A program made the position numbers and the translations under genes. Below the pieces are notes generated by a model. It was given only the letters and a program-made list of their open reading frames with translations, was not told the DNA's origin and searched no databases. 64,000 nucleotides of DNA, taken from CAILHX01 sp046155285. Lineage in GTDB: Bacteria; Pseudomonadota; Gammaproteobacteria; Burkholderiales; Methylophilaceae. This document shows positions 25,047 to 33,138 of the stretch, piece by piece. The stretch's first letter is position 1, and every line of letters begins with the position of its first letter. Where the stretch lies: assembly GCA_046155285.1 (NCBI GenBank), contig JBJXEA010000017.1, forward strand, positions 1-64,000. Reading direction: 5' to 3'.

Positions 25047-26982
25047 GGTGTAACTCCTGTTTTGATTCCGTTTCCAATTCAAGGCTCAATCTGGCAAATT
25101 CCGTTTCAAAATCGCGGGTTTTGCGTGCCGATGACATGGCGAATAATACGCTGTTGGGTTTGACCAGCAACCAAATGCGGCGTTCGTGAATGTAGAACAT
25201 GGCAAAAATGCCCAGCACCAACAATATTGAACCGGCGTAGACCAGATTTTTGCCGGGGGATTTGGTCAGTTGCAAACCGCTGGCGCGATGCAGTTTGTAG
25301 TCGGTGAGTTGCAGATAAAACGGCGCACCATATAAAAAGCTGTCGCTTATCGTGTTCAAGCCGTCACGCACAAACTGCAAGCTGGCCGCATCTGGCGCTT
25401 TGCCTTTGCCCTGTTCGGTCATGTCATAGGCTGTCATGGCGGCGCTTTCCAAAATTTTTATATAGGCTTGCGCGGCTTTTTCCTGCTCTTTGGCGGGGAC
25501 AGTTTTCTCGATGAACGCCGCCAGGCCGTTGAATCCAGCGCTTGTGAACAGCTTCATCAAGCGCACCACGCTGTTTTCAAATTTAGCCCGCAAGCCTTGT
25601 TTTTCCGGCACCTGCGCGGCGAGCTGCTTAGCAATGGTGGGCGCAGCATCGCTCATCAGCGCACGCCATTGCATATAAGTGTTAATTTCACCGTTGCCGT
25701 CCAGCGGGATACGCAAATACTGGTACGGCTCATTGGGCGCGGCACGCGTGCCAGAAACCTGATAAGCGCGGCCTTCCAGCATCACTGGTTGCATGTAGTT
25801 CAGATATTCATGCGCTTGGCCTTGGTTATCGCGCAGTTTGAAGGTGGCGCTAGGACCAACATTGTGCGGCTTGCCTTTACCATCGGGATTGAGATTCAGC
25901 ACGTTAAACGGGCGGAAATCATTCAGTTCCAGCACCAGCGGCTCGGTCTGTGTGGTCAGTTTCAGCTTATCGAACACATTGGCATTAACCTTGAACGGCT
26001 TACTCTCACTTCCCGCCAGCGGCCAACCATCAAAGCTCAGCTCCGAGCCGCCATCCTGAAAATCCGATTGATAGATGGCGATGCCTTTGTAAATCAGCGG
26101 ATGATTGACGCGTATGGTGGCGGCCAGCGGTTTTGGCAGATCCTTGTCATGAATCAGAACATCACTTTCAAACGATTTTGGCTGGCCGGTGGCGTAGTGT
26201 TCGATGCGAAATTGCTTGAGTTCGATACTGAACGGCAGATCTTGCACCATATAACCATCGCGTATCCGCAAAAATGCCACGCTGCCGCGTCCGCCTTCAG
26301 GAATAGTCATATTGCCGCGGAAAGAAAACGTATCGCTAGGCAGCCAGCTTTTTTGCGGCACTTGCGCCGGAGGAATGTCGCGCGTTTCTATTTCCTTTTT
26401 GCCCAGCATTTGCTGCACTTTCAGCGGTACGTCGCCATCCATCAAAAAGCCTAGGAAAATAACGACGATGGCCAAGTGAGTAAAGATATAACCTAGCCGG
26501 TGATTACTTCCTGCCTTGGCGACGATGAGCGTAGCACCGTCTTGTTGCGGGATGCTGCGGATGCGAAAGCCTCGCGCTGTCAGCCATTGTTGCAGCCGTG
26601 GCAAGTCTGGCGTGGCCTGGTACTCGACCTGATGCTTGAATAAACGTAGCGAAGATTCTGTCACATGCTCGCGCCAGGCACGCATCTCGCGCAACATGGA
26701 GGGCGTGTTGCGTGTGACGCACAAGCCCGTAGACACCATCACAAACATCAAAATCAGCAAAAACCAAGGTGCGTGATAGACGTCATATAGCCCCAGCTTT
26801 TCAAACGCGTTAAACCAGAAAGTCCCAAGCTGGATGACGTAGTTGGTATAAGGCTCGTTCTGCTTCTGCACCGTGCCGATGATGGCAGCGATGCCCCACA
26901 CCGTGAGCAAGCTGATGGCAAAACGCATCGAGCTGATCAGTTCGTAGAATTCGCGGGAGGTACTGTGGTTAGGGTGCTTCAA
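25036..26982 (-). CDS. resB: System II cytochrome c biogenesis protein ResB
   Basis: ResB/Ccs1 protein of 648 residues. N-terminal helices carry RFAISLLTVWGIAAIIGTV, a large periplasmic domain follows (VKQFRIEHYATGQPKSFESD-type ResB core around residue 270), and a last helix lies near residue 600 (YAGSILLVLGIFAMFY). It forms the haem-transfer complex with CcsA. resB is first and ccsA overlaps it, so both are coupled. Confidence 0.95.
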   Translation of the reverse strand: MKHPNHSTSREFYELISSMRFAISLLTVWGIAAIIGTVQKQNEPYTNYVIQLGTFWFNAFEKLGLYDVYHAPWFLLILMFVMVSTGLCVTRNTPSMLREMRAWREHVTESSLRLFKHQVEYQATPDLPRLQQWLTARGFRIRSIPQQDGATLIVAKAGSNHRLGYIFTHLAIVVIFLGFLMDGDVPLKVQQMLGKKEIETRDIPPAQVPQKSWLPSDTFSFRGNMTIPEGGRGSVAFLRIRDGYMVQDLPFSIELKQFRIEHYATGQPKSFESDVLIHDKDLPKPLAATIRVNHPLIYKGIAIYQSDFQDGGSELSFDGWPLAGSESKPFKVNANVFDKLKLTTQTEPLVLELNDFRPFNVLNLNPDGKGKPHNVGPSATFKLRDNQGQAHEYLNYMQPVMLEGRAYQVSGTRAAPNEPYQYLRIPLDGNGEINTYMQWRALMSDAAPTIAKQLAAQVPEKQGLRAKFENSVVRLMKLFTSAGFNGLAAFIEKTVPAKEQEKAAQAYIKILESAAMTAYDMTEQGKGKAPDAASLQFVRDGLNTISDSFLYGAPFYLQLTDYKLHRASGLQLTKSPGKNLVYAGSILLVLGIFAMFYIHERRIWLLVKPNSVLFAMSSARKTRDFETEFARLSLELETESKQELHHEL

Positions 26983-27014
26983 AATAGGCGATGTTTCAAA
27001 ATGGTTTGTCAGCT

Positions 27015-27046
27015 AGAAAAAGCAAGGGTGGCTTTCAAGCCACCCT
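27015..27046 (-). terminator. Terminator after cytochrome c4
   Basis: On the minus strand AGGGTGGCTTGAAAGCCACCCT forms a perfect 10-bp stem followed by TGCTTTTTCT. It lies about 30 bases past the cytochrome c4 stop and just before resB, separating the two units. Confidence 0.88.
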
Positions 27047-27074
27047 GCATTAACGTAAGGAGAGGTTAAAACGA

Positions 27075-27674
27075 CTACCGCACGCCCTGAATATAATCAG
27101 AAACCGCTGCAATATCGGCATCCGACATCCGCGCCGCGATCGTCTTCATCATAGGAGCATTGGCGCGTTCACCGGAGCGAAAAGCCTTCATCTGCGCGGT
27201 GGTGTAATCGGCATATTGCCCGCCCAAGCGTGGAAAACGCACCGGCAAACCGTTACCCGCAGGGCCGTGGCAGGATGCACACGCTGGGACTTTGCTATCG
27301 GCGATGCCCGCTCGGTAAATCTTTTCGCCCACAGAACCCTTGCCATTGCTGACTGCTCCGGCCTCTTTGCTCTTCTGTGCAGCAAAATGTGCGGCGACGT
27401 TTTGCATATCTTCATCAGAAAGCGCGGATGAAATCGGCATCATCACTGCATTGGCACGCTCGCCGGATTTGAAATTCTTGAGTTGCTTGACCAGATATTC
27501 AGGAAACTGCCCCGCCAGTTTGGGGAAAGCCGGAGTCGGGCTGTTACCGTCCGCCGCGTGGCAGGCCACGCACACCGCCTTGGCAATCTCCGCGCCCTTG
27601 GCAGCATCCCCCGCAGCCCAAGTCGCGGAACTCGCAACTAGCATCAACATCATCAATCGCAGTAATAAACCCAT
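27075..27674 (-). CDS. Cytochrome c4-type dihaem protein
   Basis: Periplasmic dihaem electron carrier. A signal peptide (about residues 1-20, ending TWA) precedes two related domains, each with a CXXCH site: CVACHAAD near residue 35 and CASCHGPAG near residue 135. The repeated MMxxxSxxLSDEDMQNVAAHF / MMKTIAARMSDADIAAVSDY segments supply the axial methionines. About 199 residues, normal for c4. ATG at 27674 has GGAG upstream. It could link bc1 to a terminal oxidase. Confidence 0.94.
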   Translation of the reverse strand: MGLLLRLMMLMLVASSATWAAGDAAKGAEIAKAVCVACHAADGNSPTPAFPKLAGQFPEYLVKQLKNFKSGERANAVMMPISSALSDEDMQNVAAHFAAQKSKEAGAVSNGKGSVGEKIYRAGIADSKVPACASCHGPAGNGLPVRFPRLGGQYADYTTAQMKAFRSGERANAPMMKTIAARMSDADIAAVSDYIQGVR

Positions 27675-27747
27675 CGCCAAGCTCCTAAACGCTTAATATA
27701 CGCCTGCAATTTTATCGAATAACCCTAACTCGTGATAGCATTTTCTC

Positions 27748-28374
27748 ATGGCCATATTTCGTAACGCTATTTACTTCGCATCCGCGCACTTCCTGCGTGA
27801 CCTGCCCCCCGCCACAGGCCGAGAAATCGCCTTCGCCGGACGCTCCAACGCTGGGAAATCCAGTGCCATCAACACGCTGGCCGACCACAATCGCTTGGCT
27901 TTCGTCAGCAAGCAACCGGGGCGCACCCAACTCATCAATTTTTTCACGCTGGGGGAGGAAAAATACCTAGTGGATTTACCCGGCTACGGCTACGCCAAAG
28001 TACCTGAAGCTATGCGTAAACACTGGCAACAAGTCCTAGCCGCCTATCTTTCTGACCGTTTCAGCCTGCACGGCCTAGTCTTAGTCATGGACTCACGCCA
28101 CCCGCTACAACCGCTAGACTGGCAAATGCTCAACTGGTTCTTACCTACCGGAAAGCCAGTGCATATCCTGCTGACAAAATCCGACAAGCTTTCTAGGAAT
28201 GATGCGCTGAAAACCTTGCGTAGCGTGAAGGCTGAGTTGGATAAATATGACAACACAATCAGCGTGCAATTGTTTTCTAGCTTGAAGAAGCAGGGTGTGG
28301 AGGAGGCAGAGAAAGCGATTGGGGAGTGGCTGAATCCGATGGCTGCAAATGAGCCGCCCATCATTCCCATGTAA
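27748..28374 (+). CDS. engB: Ribosome biogenesis GTPase EngB/YsxC
   Basis: Essential GTPase for 50S assembly. G1 GRSNAGKSSAIN near residue 30, G2 region PGRTQLINFF, G3 DLPGYGYAKV, G4 LTKSDKLSR and G5 SSLKKQG are all present. 208 residues. Divergent from cytochrome c4, an order seen in many betaproteobacteria (engB beside cytochrome c4 and resB). Confidence 0.97.
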   Translation: MAIFRNAIYFASAHFLRDLPPATGREIAFAGRSNAGKSSAINTLADHNRLAFVSKQPGRTQLINFFTLGEEKYLVDLPGYGYAKVPEAMRKHWQQVLAAYLSDRFSLHGLVLVMDSRHPLQPLDWQMLNWFLPTGKPVHILLTKSDKLSRNDALKTLRSVKAELDKYDNTISVQLFSSLKKQGVEEAEKAIGEWLNPMAANEPPIIPM

Positions 28375-28387
28375 TCGGAATGGCGGA

Positions 28388-29281
28388 TTACCCCCTCGGG
28401 TGATTGTCTTTATGCAACTTTTTCAAGCGCTCCCTCGCCACATGGGTATAAATCTGCGTGGTGGAAATATCCGCATGTCCTAACAACATCTGCACCACCC
28501 GCAAATCCGCGCCGTGATTGAGTAGATGCGTTGCAAAAGCGTGGCGTAATACATGTGGTGACATGGGTTTGGTGATACCTGCCAAACGTGCGTGACGTTT
28601 GATGAGGTACCAGAAGGCTTGGCGCGTCATGGCGCCGCCGCGTTGGGTGACGAACAAGCTTTGGGAGAGTTGTCCGCCTAAAATTGGCGGGCGCGATTCT
28701 TTCAAATAGCGCGTAATCCAATCCAGCGCTTCTTCTCCCAGCGGCACTAGGCGCGTCTTGCTGCCTTTGCCGGTGGCGCGTACTACACCTTCGCTTAAGC
28801 TCACTTCTGTCACTTTCAGCCCCACTAGTTCGGACACGCGTAAGCCTGTGGCATACAAGGTCTCGATCATGGCTCTATCGCGTAATCCTAGCATTTGCGC
28901 CACGTCTGGCTGGTTGAGCAGGGCTTCTACTTCGTCTTCGGTGAGGCTTTTGGGCAGGCTTCTGGGGATTTTTGGGGAATCCAGTTGCAGGGTGGGATCG
29001 GTAACAATCAAACTTTCACGCAGCAAATAACGATAAAAGCGGCGCAGGCTGGCGATGAGTCTACTCATGCTGCGCGGTTTGGAATACGGGCTTCTGTGAG
29101 CTAGATATTGCTCCAAGTCGGCACGGGTAATGGCTTTCAGGTCAGTCGCGCGTTTTTCCAGCCATTCGGCGAACTGAGCGAGGTCGCGGCGGTAACTTTC
29201 CAGCGTGTTGCGCGCTAAGCCTTCTTCCAGCCAGATACGATCATTGAATTCCTCAAGGATGTTGGTGTTGGCCTCGTTCAC
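28388..29281 (-). CDS. xerD: Tyrosine recombinase XerD
   Basis: Site-specific recombinase that, with XerC, resolves chromosome dimers at dif. At 297 residues it has the SAM-like N-terminal domain and the full catalytic set R148, K172, H243, R246, H269 and Y278 (in HVLRHAFATHLLNHG, LLGHADISTTQIYTH). GTG start. Its start overlaps the ogt stop (four bases). Nothing around it suggests an integron or phage integrase, so it is the housekeeping copy. Confidence 0.96.
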   Translation of the reverse strand: MNEANTNILEEFNDRIWLEEGLARNTLESYRRDLAQFAEWLEKRATDLKAITRADLEQYLAHRSPYSKPRSMSRLIASLRRFYRYLLRESLIVTDPTLQLDSPKIPRSLPKSLTEDEVEALLNQPDVAQMLGLRDRAMIETLYATGLRVSELVGLKVTEVSLSEGVVRATGKGSKTRLVPLGEEALDWITRYLKESRPPILGGQLSQSLFVTQRGGAMTRQAFWYLIKRHARLAGITKPMSPHVLRHAFATHLLNHGADLRVVQMLLGHADISTTQIYTHVARERLKKLHKDNHPRG

Positions 29282-29739
29282 AACACGCCTTCGTGCGTCA
29301 GCAGCCAGCTTTTAATATTGAGCGCATTACGCTGCCCACACATAAAGCCGCCCAGCCCATTGACCGCCACTACGCGGTGGCAAGGGATGATCAGTGGCAA
29401 CTTGTTGGCACCGCAGGCGTTGGCCACGGCACGCGCACCAGAGCCAGTGCGTCGCGCCAGCTCAGAATAGTTAATCACTTCGCCTAAAGGGATGCGCCCG
29501 ATTTCCGCCCATACGCGCTGCTGAAAGGCGGTGCCTTGCGGTGCTACTGGCAGTTTGAACGGCTGATTAGGGTCGCTGAAATAAGTGTCAAGGGCGGTAC
29601 AGACGGCTTTGGCAAAAGTCGTTGTGGGCGCGATGAGCGGGGTGGAGAGCGGCAGGAAGTCTATTTCCAGCAGCACATCACGCTCGCAGAGTATGCCGAG
29701 ATTGACGATGGGTGTCGCGATGCAGGCTTGATAATCCAT
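29278..29739 (-). CDS. ogt: Methylated-DNA--protein-cysteine methyltransferase
   Basis: Suicide repair protein that removes O6-alkyl groups from guanine. The acceptor cysteine is C120 in LIIPCHRVVAVNG; the helix-turn-helix part includes PLGEVINYSELARRTGS. 153 residues, the size of a single-domain Ogt without an Ada regulatory part. Transcribed with xerD. Confidence 0.96.
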   Translation of the reverse strand: MDYQACIATPIVNLGILCERDVLLEIDFLPLSTPLIAPTTTFAKAVCTALDTYFSDPNQPFKLPVAPQGTAFQQRVWAEIGRIPLGEVINYSELARRTGSGARAVANACGANKLPLIIPCHRVVAVNGLGGFMCGQRNALNIKSWLLTHEGVL

Positions 29740-29903
29740 GCGTCTATGTTAACAAATCAGGCACCAGTCATGGTAATCACTAGCCGTTTGTCATGAGCAT
29801 CGCCACGATTTTAGAAAAACATGCGCCTATAGTGTGACTCATGCACTGCGGGGGTTAAACCACTAAGTGCAGAACCCCTAAACCAGATATAAAGGAAACT
29901 ACC

Positions 29904-29975
29904 ATGTGGACCAAACCAGCTGCTACTGAAATGCGTTTCGGATTTGAAGTAACGATGTACGTTTGCAATCGCTAA
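29904..29975 (+). CDS. pqqA: PQQ precursor peptide PqqA (orphan)
   Basis: A 23-codon gene starting MWTKPAATEM and ending FGFEVTMYVCNR. PqqA supplies the Glu and Tyr that are cross-linked to make pyrroloquinoline quinone; both are here in the required E-x3-Y spacing (E15, Y19), and the MW-KP start and FGFEVTxY core match the family. AAAGGAAA lies seven bases before the ATG, and a perfect terminator palindrome follows 15 bases after the stop, so it is a complete monocistronic unit. No pqqB, C, D or E lies in the window. It is flanked by ogt and rplS on the opposite strand. Confidence 0.93.
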   Translation: MWTKPAATEMRFGFEVTMYVCNR

Positions 29976-29990
29976 GTTTTAATAAGCAGA

Positions 29991-30028
29991 CACAGTAAAA
30001 AACCCGCCTAGGCGGGTTTTTTACTGTG
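29991..30028. terminator. Perfect bidirectional terminator between pqqA and rplS
   Basis: An uninterrupted 38-base palindrome: CACAGTAAAAAACCCGCC, a TA centre, then its exact complement GGCGGGTTTTTTACTGTG. It has a GC stem and a T6 run on both strands, and lies between the convergent pqqA and rplS genes, serving both. Confidence 0.95.
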
Positions 30029-30043
30029 TGCAAAGAATGACAC

Positions 30044-30436
30044 TTATTCTGCTGCTGGTGCAGCCACTTCCTTGTCACGCATTTTCAGCTTTTCTTTAAT
30101 CCGTGCAGACTTACCAGAACGATCACGCAAGTAGTAAAGCTTGGCGCGGCGCACATCGCCACGGCGCTTCACTTCAATGCTAGCAATCAGCGGAGAATAG
30201 GTTTGGAAGGTACGTTCTACACCTTCACCGGACGAAATCTTGCGCACGATAAAATTGGAATTCAGACCACGATTGCGCTTGGAAATCACCACGCCTTCAT
30301 AAGCCTGTACACGTTTACGCGTGCCTTCAACTACATTCACACCAACGACCACAGTGTCACCTGGTGCAAAGTTAGGAATCGTTTTGCCTAAGCGCGCGAT
30401 TTCTTCTTTTTCCAGTGTTTCAATAATGTTAGCCAT
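30044..30436 (-). CDS. rplS: 50S ribosomal protein L19
   Basis: L19 lies at the 30S-50S interface. Core motifs are FAPGDTVVVGVNVVEGTRKRV, GVERTFQTYSPLIASIEV and RRAKLYYLRDRSGKSARIKE. 130 residues, with a short tail past the conserved core. Last gene of rpsP-rimM-trmD-rplS, ended by the palindromic terminator. Confidence 0.98.
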   Translation of the reverse strand: MANIIETLEKEEIARLGKTIPNFAPGDTVVVGVNVVEGTRKRVQAYEGVVISKRNRGLNSNFIVRKISSGEGVERTFQTYSPLIASIEVKRRGDVRRAKLYYLRDRSGKSARIKEKLKMRDKEVAAPAAE

Positions 30437-30448
30437 GCTACTTCCTTT

Positions 30449-31195
30449 CTAGTTATGGGAGCCTTGTTCCTGCTCGATCTCAGCGAGTAGCCGAGACTCC
30501 TCTTTAGTCAACTGCCTTGCGGCTAGTAAATCAGGGCGTTTTGCCCTTGTCCGCGCCAGTGCTTGTTTTAAGCGCCAGCGTCGAATCTCTTCATGGTGAC
30601 CAGACAATAACACCGCTGGCACCGCTTCATTCTCAACCACTTCAGGCCGCGTATAGTGCGGGCAATCTAATAACCCATTTACAAAAGAATCCTGCGCCGC
30701 CGAATCCGCATCGCCAAGACTGCCCGGCAACTGCCGTACTATCGCGTCTATCAAGGCCATCGCGGGGATTTCCCCACCAGACAGCACATAGTCACCTAGC
30801 GATATTTCCTCATCCACATGGCGCTGAATCAAGCGTTCATCCACGCCTTCGTAGCGGCTTGCTAGCAGGATTAAGCTTTTCCTAGCTGCCAATTCCATCA
30901 CTTTTTGGTGATTCAGCGGCGTACCTTGGGGCGAAAAATGTATCACCCAGCCCGTTGAACCTGCCTCAGCTTTTACCGCGCTTATCGTTTTTTGCAAGGG
31001 CTCAGCCATCATCACCATGCCGGGGCCGCCGCCAAATGGGCGATCATCCACGGTTTTGCGCGCATCCGTGGTGAAATCACGCGGATTCCACAACACCAAA
31101 CTGTACAACTTGTTCTCTAAAGCCCGCGCGGTAATGCCAAAGTTACTCACTGCTTCAAAGGCATCTGGAAACAGCGTAATGACATCAAAACGCAT
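30449..31195 (-). CDS. trmD: tRNA (guanine-N1)-methyltransferase
   Basis: Makes m1G37 in tRNAs reading CNN/CCN/CGG, preventing frameshifts. The SPOUT trefoil knot region includes LLASRYEGVDERLIQ and EISLGDYVLSGGEIPAMALI, which bind S-adenosylmethionine. The ATG at 31195 (MRFDVITLFPDAF) fits the family; a TTG two codons upstream is less likely. Confidence 0.98.
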   Translation of the reverse strand: MRFDVITLFPDAFEAVSNFGITARALENKLYSLVLWNPRDFTTDARKTVDDRPFGGGPGMVMMAEPLQKTISAVKAEAGSTGWVIHFSPQGTPLNHQKVMELAARKSLILLASRYEGVDERLIQRHVDEEISLGDYVLSGGEIPAMALIDAIVRQLPGSLGDADSAAQDSFVNGLLDCPHYTRPEVVENEAVPAVLLSGHHEEIRRWRLKQALARTRAKRPDLLAARQLTKEESRLLAEIEQEQGSHN

Positions 31196-31204
31196 GGTCA
31201 AAAC

Positions 31205-31726
31205 TCAGCCATCCCATTCTACTGGCCAATCCACCAACATCTTTTTGGCGGCCAAATCAACTTTTTGCACCACCTGCGCGGTGAAAGGAACCAGCCGCTC
31301 AGGCTTGTCTTCATTCTTGATCACCAGCACGTCATTTGCACCCGTGGCAAACACTTCTGTTATTTGCCCGAAATGCTGGTCTTGCAGATTCTGTACTTGC
31401 AGCCCGACCAAATCAGACCAGTAGTATTCGCCCTCTTCCGCTTCAGGTAAATCCTCACGCGGCACTGCGATGTCTCGACCTTTCAGTGCAAAGGCCGCGG
31501 TACGATCATCACAGCCGACGAACTTGGCGATCACCGACTTGCCGTGGACACCCACTTCCTCCACATCGCACAACTGCCATCCCGTTTTGCTGCTCATCCA
31601 CCATTCGGGATAATCCAGCAAGTTGTCCAGCATTTCGGTGAAAGTCTGGATCTTTACCCAGCCTTTGACACCATAAGGGACTGCTATTCTCCCCATTACC
31701 ACCATCTCACTCAGGGCTTTGTTCAC
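31205..31726 (-). CDS. rimM: 16S rRNA processing protein RimM
   Basis: 30S maturation factor that binds S19. It has the N-terminal domain VMGRIAVPYGVKGWVKIQTF and the PRC-barrel EGEYYWSDLVGLQVQN, with LVPFTAQVVQKVDL near the end. 173 residues; GTG start. Lies between rpsP and trmD as usual. Confidence 0.97.
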   Translation of the reverse strand: MNKALSEMVVMGRIAVPYGVKGWVKIQTFTEMLDNLLDYPEWWMSSKTGWQLCDVEEVGVHGKSVIAKFVGCDDRTAAFALKGRDIAVPREDLPEAEEGEYYWSDLVGLQVQNLQDQHFGQITEVFATGANDVLVIKNEDKPERLVPFTAQVVQKVDLAAKKMLVDWPVEWDG

Positions 31727-31746
31727 ACTAAGCCATCAGCGAGCAA

Positions 31747-32241
31747 TTAAGCTTCTGCAGCAGGCTCGGCAGGTGCTGCAACTTCAGCAACAACTTCTGC
31801 TGCAGTCTCTTCAACCGCAGGTGCAGCAGCTTGTTCGGCAGCGGCAGCTTCTGCTGCGGCTTTAGCTTCTGCAGCAGCAGCTGCCTTGGCAGCCTTCTCA
31901 GCAGCTTTGGCTTCTGCGGCAGCGACGGCAGCTTTTTCAGCAACAACTGCAGCTATTTTAGCAGCTGCTTTTTCTTTAGCGGCTTTTGCAGCTTCAGGAC
32001 CCTTTGCCTCTTGCTTCACCAAGCGTGCGACGCAATCAGAGAGCTGTGCGCCGTTGCTTTGCCAATACTGGATACGCGGCGCATCCAAACGCAGACCTTC
32101 AACGCCATCCTTGGCTAGCGGGTCATAAAACCCCACGCGCTCGATGAATCTGCCGTCGCGACGATTGCGCGAATCTGCTACCACTACACTGTAAAAAGGA
32201 CGCTTCTTAGCGCCGCCACGAGCTAAACGGATGATAACCAT
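31747..32241 (-). CDS. rpsP: 30S ribosomal protein S16 with a long alanine-rich tail
   Basis: The first ~82 residues are a normal S16 (MVIIRLARGGAKKRPFYSVV, FIERVGFYDPLA, WQSNGAQLSDCVARL). The remaining ~80 residues are almost only Ala, Lys and Glu at first, then Ala/Pro/Glu/Val, making a likely helical and disordered tail about as long as the domain. S16 is usually 80-90 residues, though extended forms occur in some betaproteobacteria. The frame is intact to a stop at 31747. First gene of its operon. Confidence 0.97.
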   Translation of the reverse strand: MVIIRLARGGAKKRPFYSVVVADSRNRRDGRFIERVGFYDPLAKDGVEGLRLDAPRIQYWQSNGAQLSDCVARLVKQEAKGPEAAKAAKEKAAAKIAAVVAEKAAVAAAEAKAAEKAAKAAAAAEAKAAAEAAAAEQAAAPAVEETAAEVVAEVAAPAEPAAEA

Positions 32242-32295
32242 GTGTTTTCTCTATGCTATGCCGGAAAAGGAAAAGCGCGGATTCTACTGGAATAA

Positions 32296-32976
32296 CTAGG
32301 TGTTTGGCAAGGAATAATGTGTGGGGTCGGGTATGTTCGCCGTTGCAAATCCTTGACGGCGAAAACGGCAGGAATCACACACGCCACAGGCTTTGCCCTG
32401 ACTATTCGCTTGGTAGCAAGATACGGTCAGGCTGTAGTCCACGCCCAGCGCCACCCCTTGCTTAATAATTTCGGCTTTGGTGAGGTCTATCAGTGGGGTG
32501 TGCAGCTTCATCGCTTGGCCTTCCACCGCCGCTTTTGTGGCTAGATTCGCCATTTGTTCAAACGCTGCAATATATTCGCTACGGCAATCCGGATAGCCGG
32601 AATAATCCAGCGCGTTCACGCCGATGAAAATATCTCGCGCACCCAGCACCTCCGCCCAAGCCAAGGCTAGCGACAACATGATGGTGTTGCGGGCTGGCAC
32701 ATAGGTCACCGGAATGCCTTCGGCAAAGGTCTCCGGCACGGCGATGTTGTTATCCGTCAGCGCAGAACCGCCAAAAGTGGAGAGATCGAGCTGAAATATC
32801 CGATGCTCCGCCGCGCCCAATGCGTCGGCCACGCGCTTAGCGGCTTGCAGCTCGGCGATGTGGCGCTGGTGATAATCGAGGCTGAGGCAATAGCACTGAA
32901 AGCCATCACTTTTAGCGATGGCAAGTGCAGTAGCGGAATCCAGCCCGCCAGAAAGTAGGATAACGGCTTTTTTCAT
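32296..32976 (-). CDS. queC: 7-cyano-7-deazaguanine synthase QueC
   Basis: Converts 7-carboxy-7-deazaguanine to preQ0 in queuosine synthesis, using ATP and ammonia. The PP-loop is LSGGLDSATALAIAK near the N-terminus, and the C-terminal zinc site has SCYQANSQGKACGVCDSCRF. 226 residues. Other queuosine genes are not in the window. Confidence 0.97.
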   Translation of the reverse strand: MKKAVILLSGGLDSATALAIAKSDGFQCYCLSLDYHQRHIAELQAAKRVADALGAAEHRIFQLDLSTFGGSALTDNNIAVPETFAEGIPVTYVPARNTIMLSLALAWAEVLGARDIFIGVNALDYSGYPDCRSEYIAAFEQMANLATKAAVEGQAMKLHTPLIDLTKAEIIKQGVALGVDYSLTVSCYQANSQGKACGVCDSCRFRRQGFATANIPDPTHYSLPNT

Positions 32977-33063
32977 GTCTCGGATTGTAGCGCAGCTAAC
33001 CTAAGTGTGGACTGTATCGGCAATCTCACCAACCAGCTTTGTAAGTGAAGGTAGATGGAGAAA

Positions 33064-33099
33064 TCCCCGTATTACGCCTTCGGCTTCTTACGGGCTACG
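33064..33099. repeat. Single arm of a GTAGCCCG-type intergenic repeat
   Basis: CCCCGTATTACGCCTTCGG, then CTTCTTACGGGCTACGC resembles the right arm of the repeat at 20989-21076 (CCCG-ATTACG-CTTCG-CT-C-TAC-GCTACG). It lies between gshB and queC; the 162-base gap holds nothing else I recognise. Confidence 0.6.
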
Positions 33100-33138
33100 C
33101 TGGCTGAAGCATGAAGCGCATCATTCGCGTTATCTCCA

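Noticed and set aside
25468..26454. A 328-codon open frame on the plus strand
   Set aside because: It lies wholly opposite resB, which has clear family motifs; the plus-strand translation shows no recognisable domain and is a by-product of codon bias.
31728..31946. Leu/Lys/Gln-rich 72-codon frame at the end of rpsP
   Set aside because: It is the alternative frame of the Ala-rich S16 tail; the composition follows from GC-repetitive codons.
33000..33138. A small gene between gshB and queC
   Set aside because: Only a repeat arm is seen; the short open frames there have no ribosome binding site or recognisable product.
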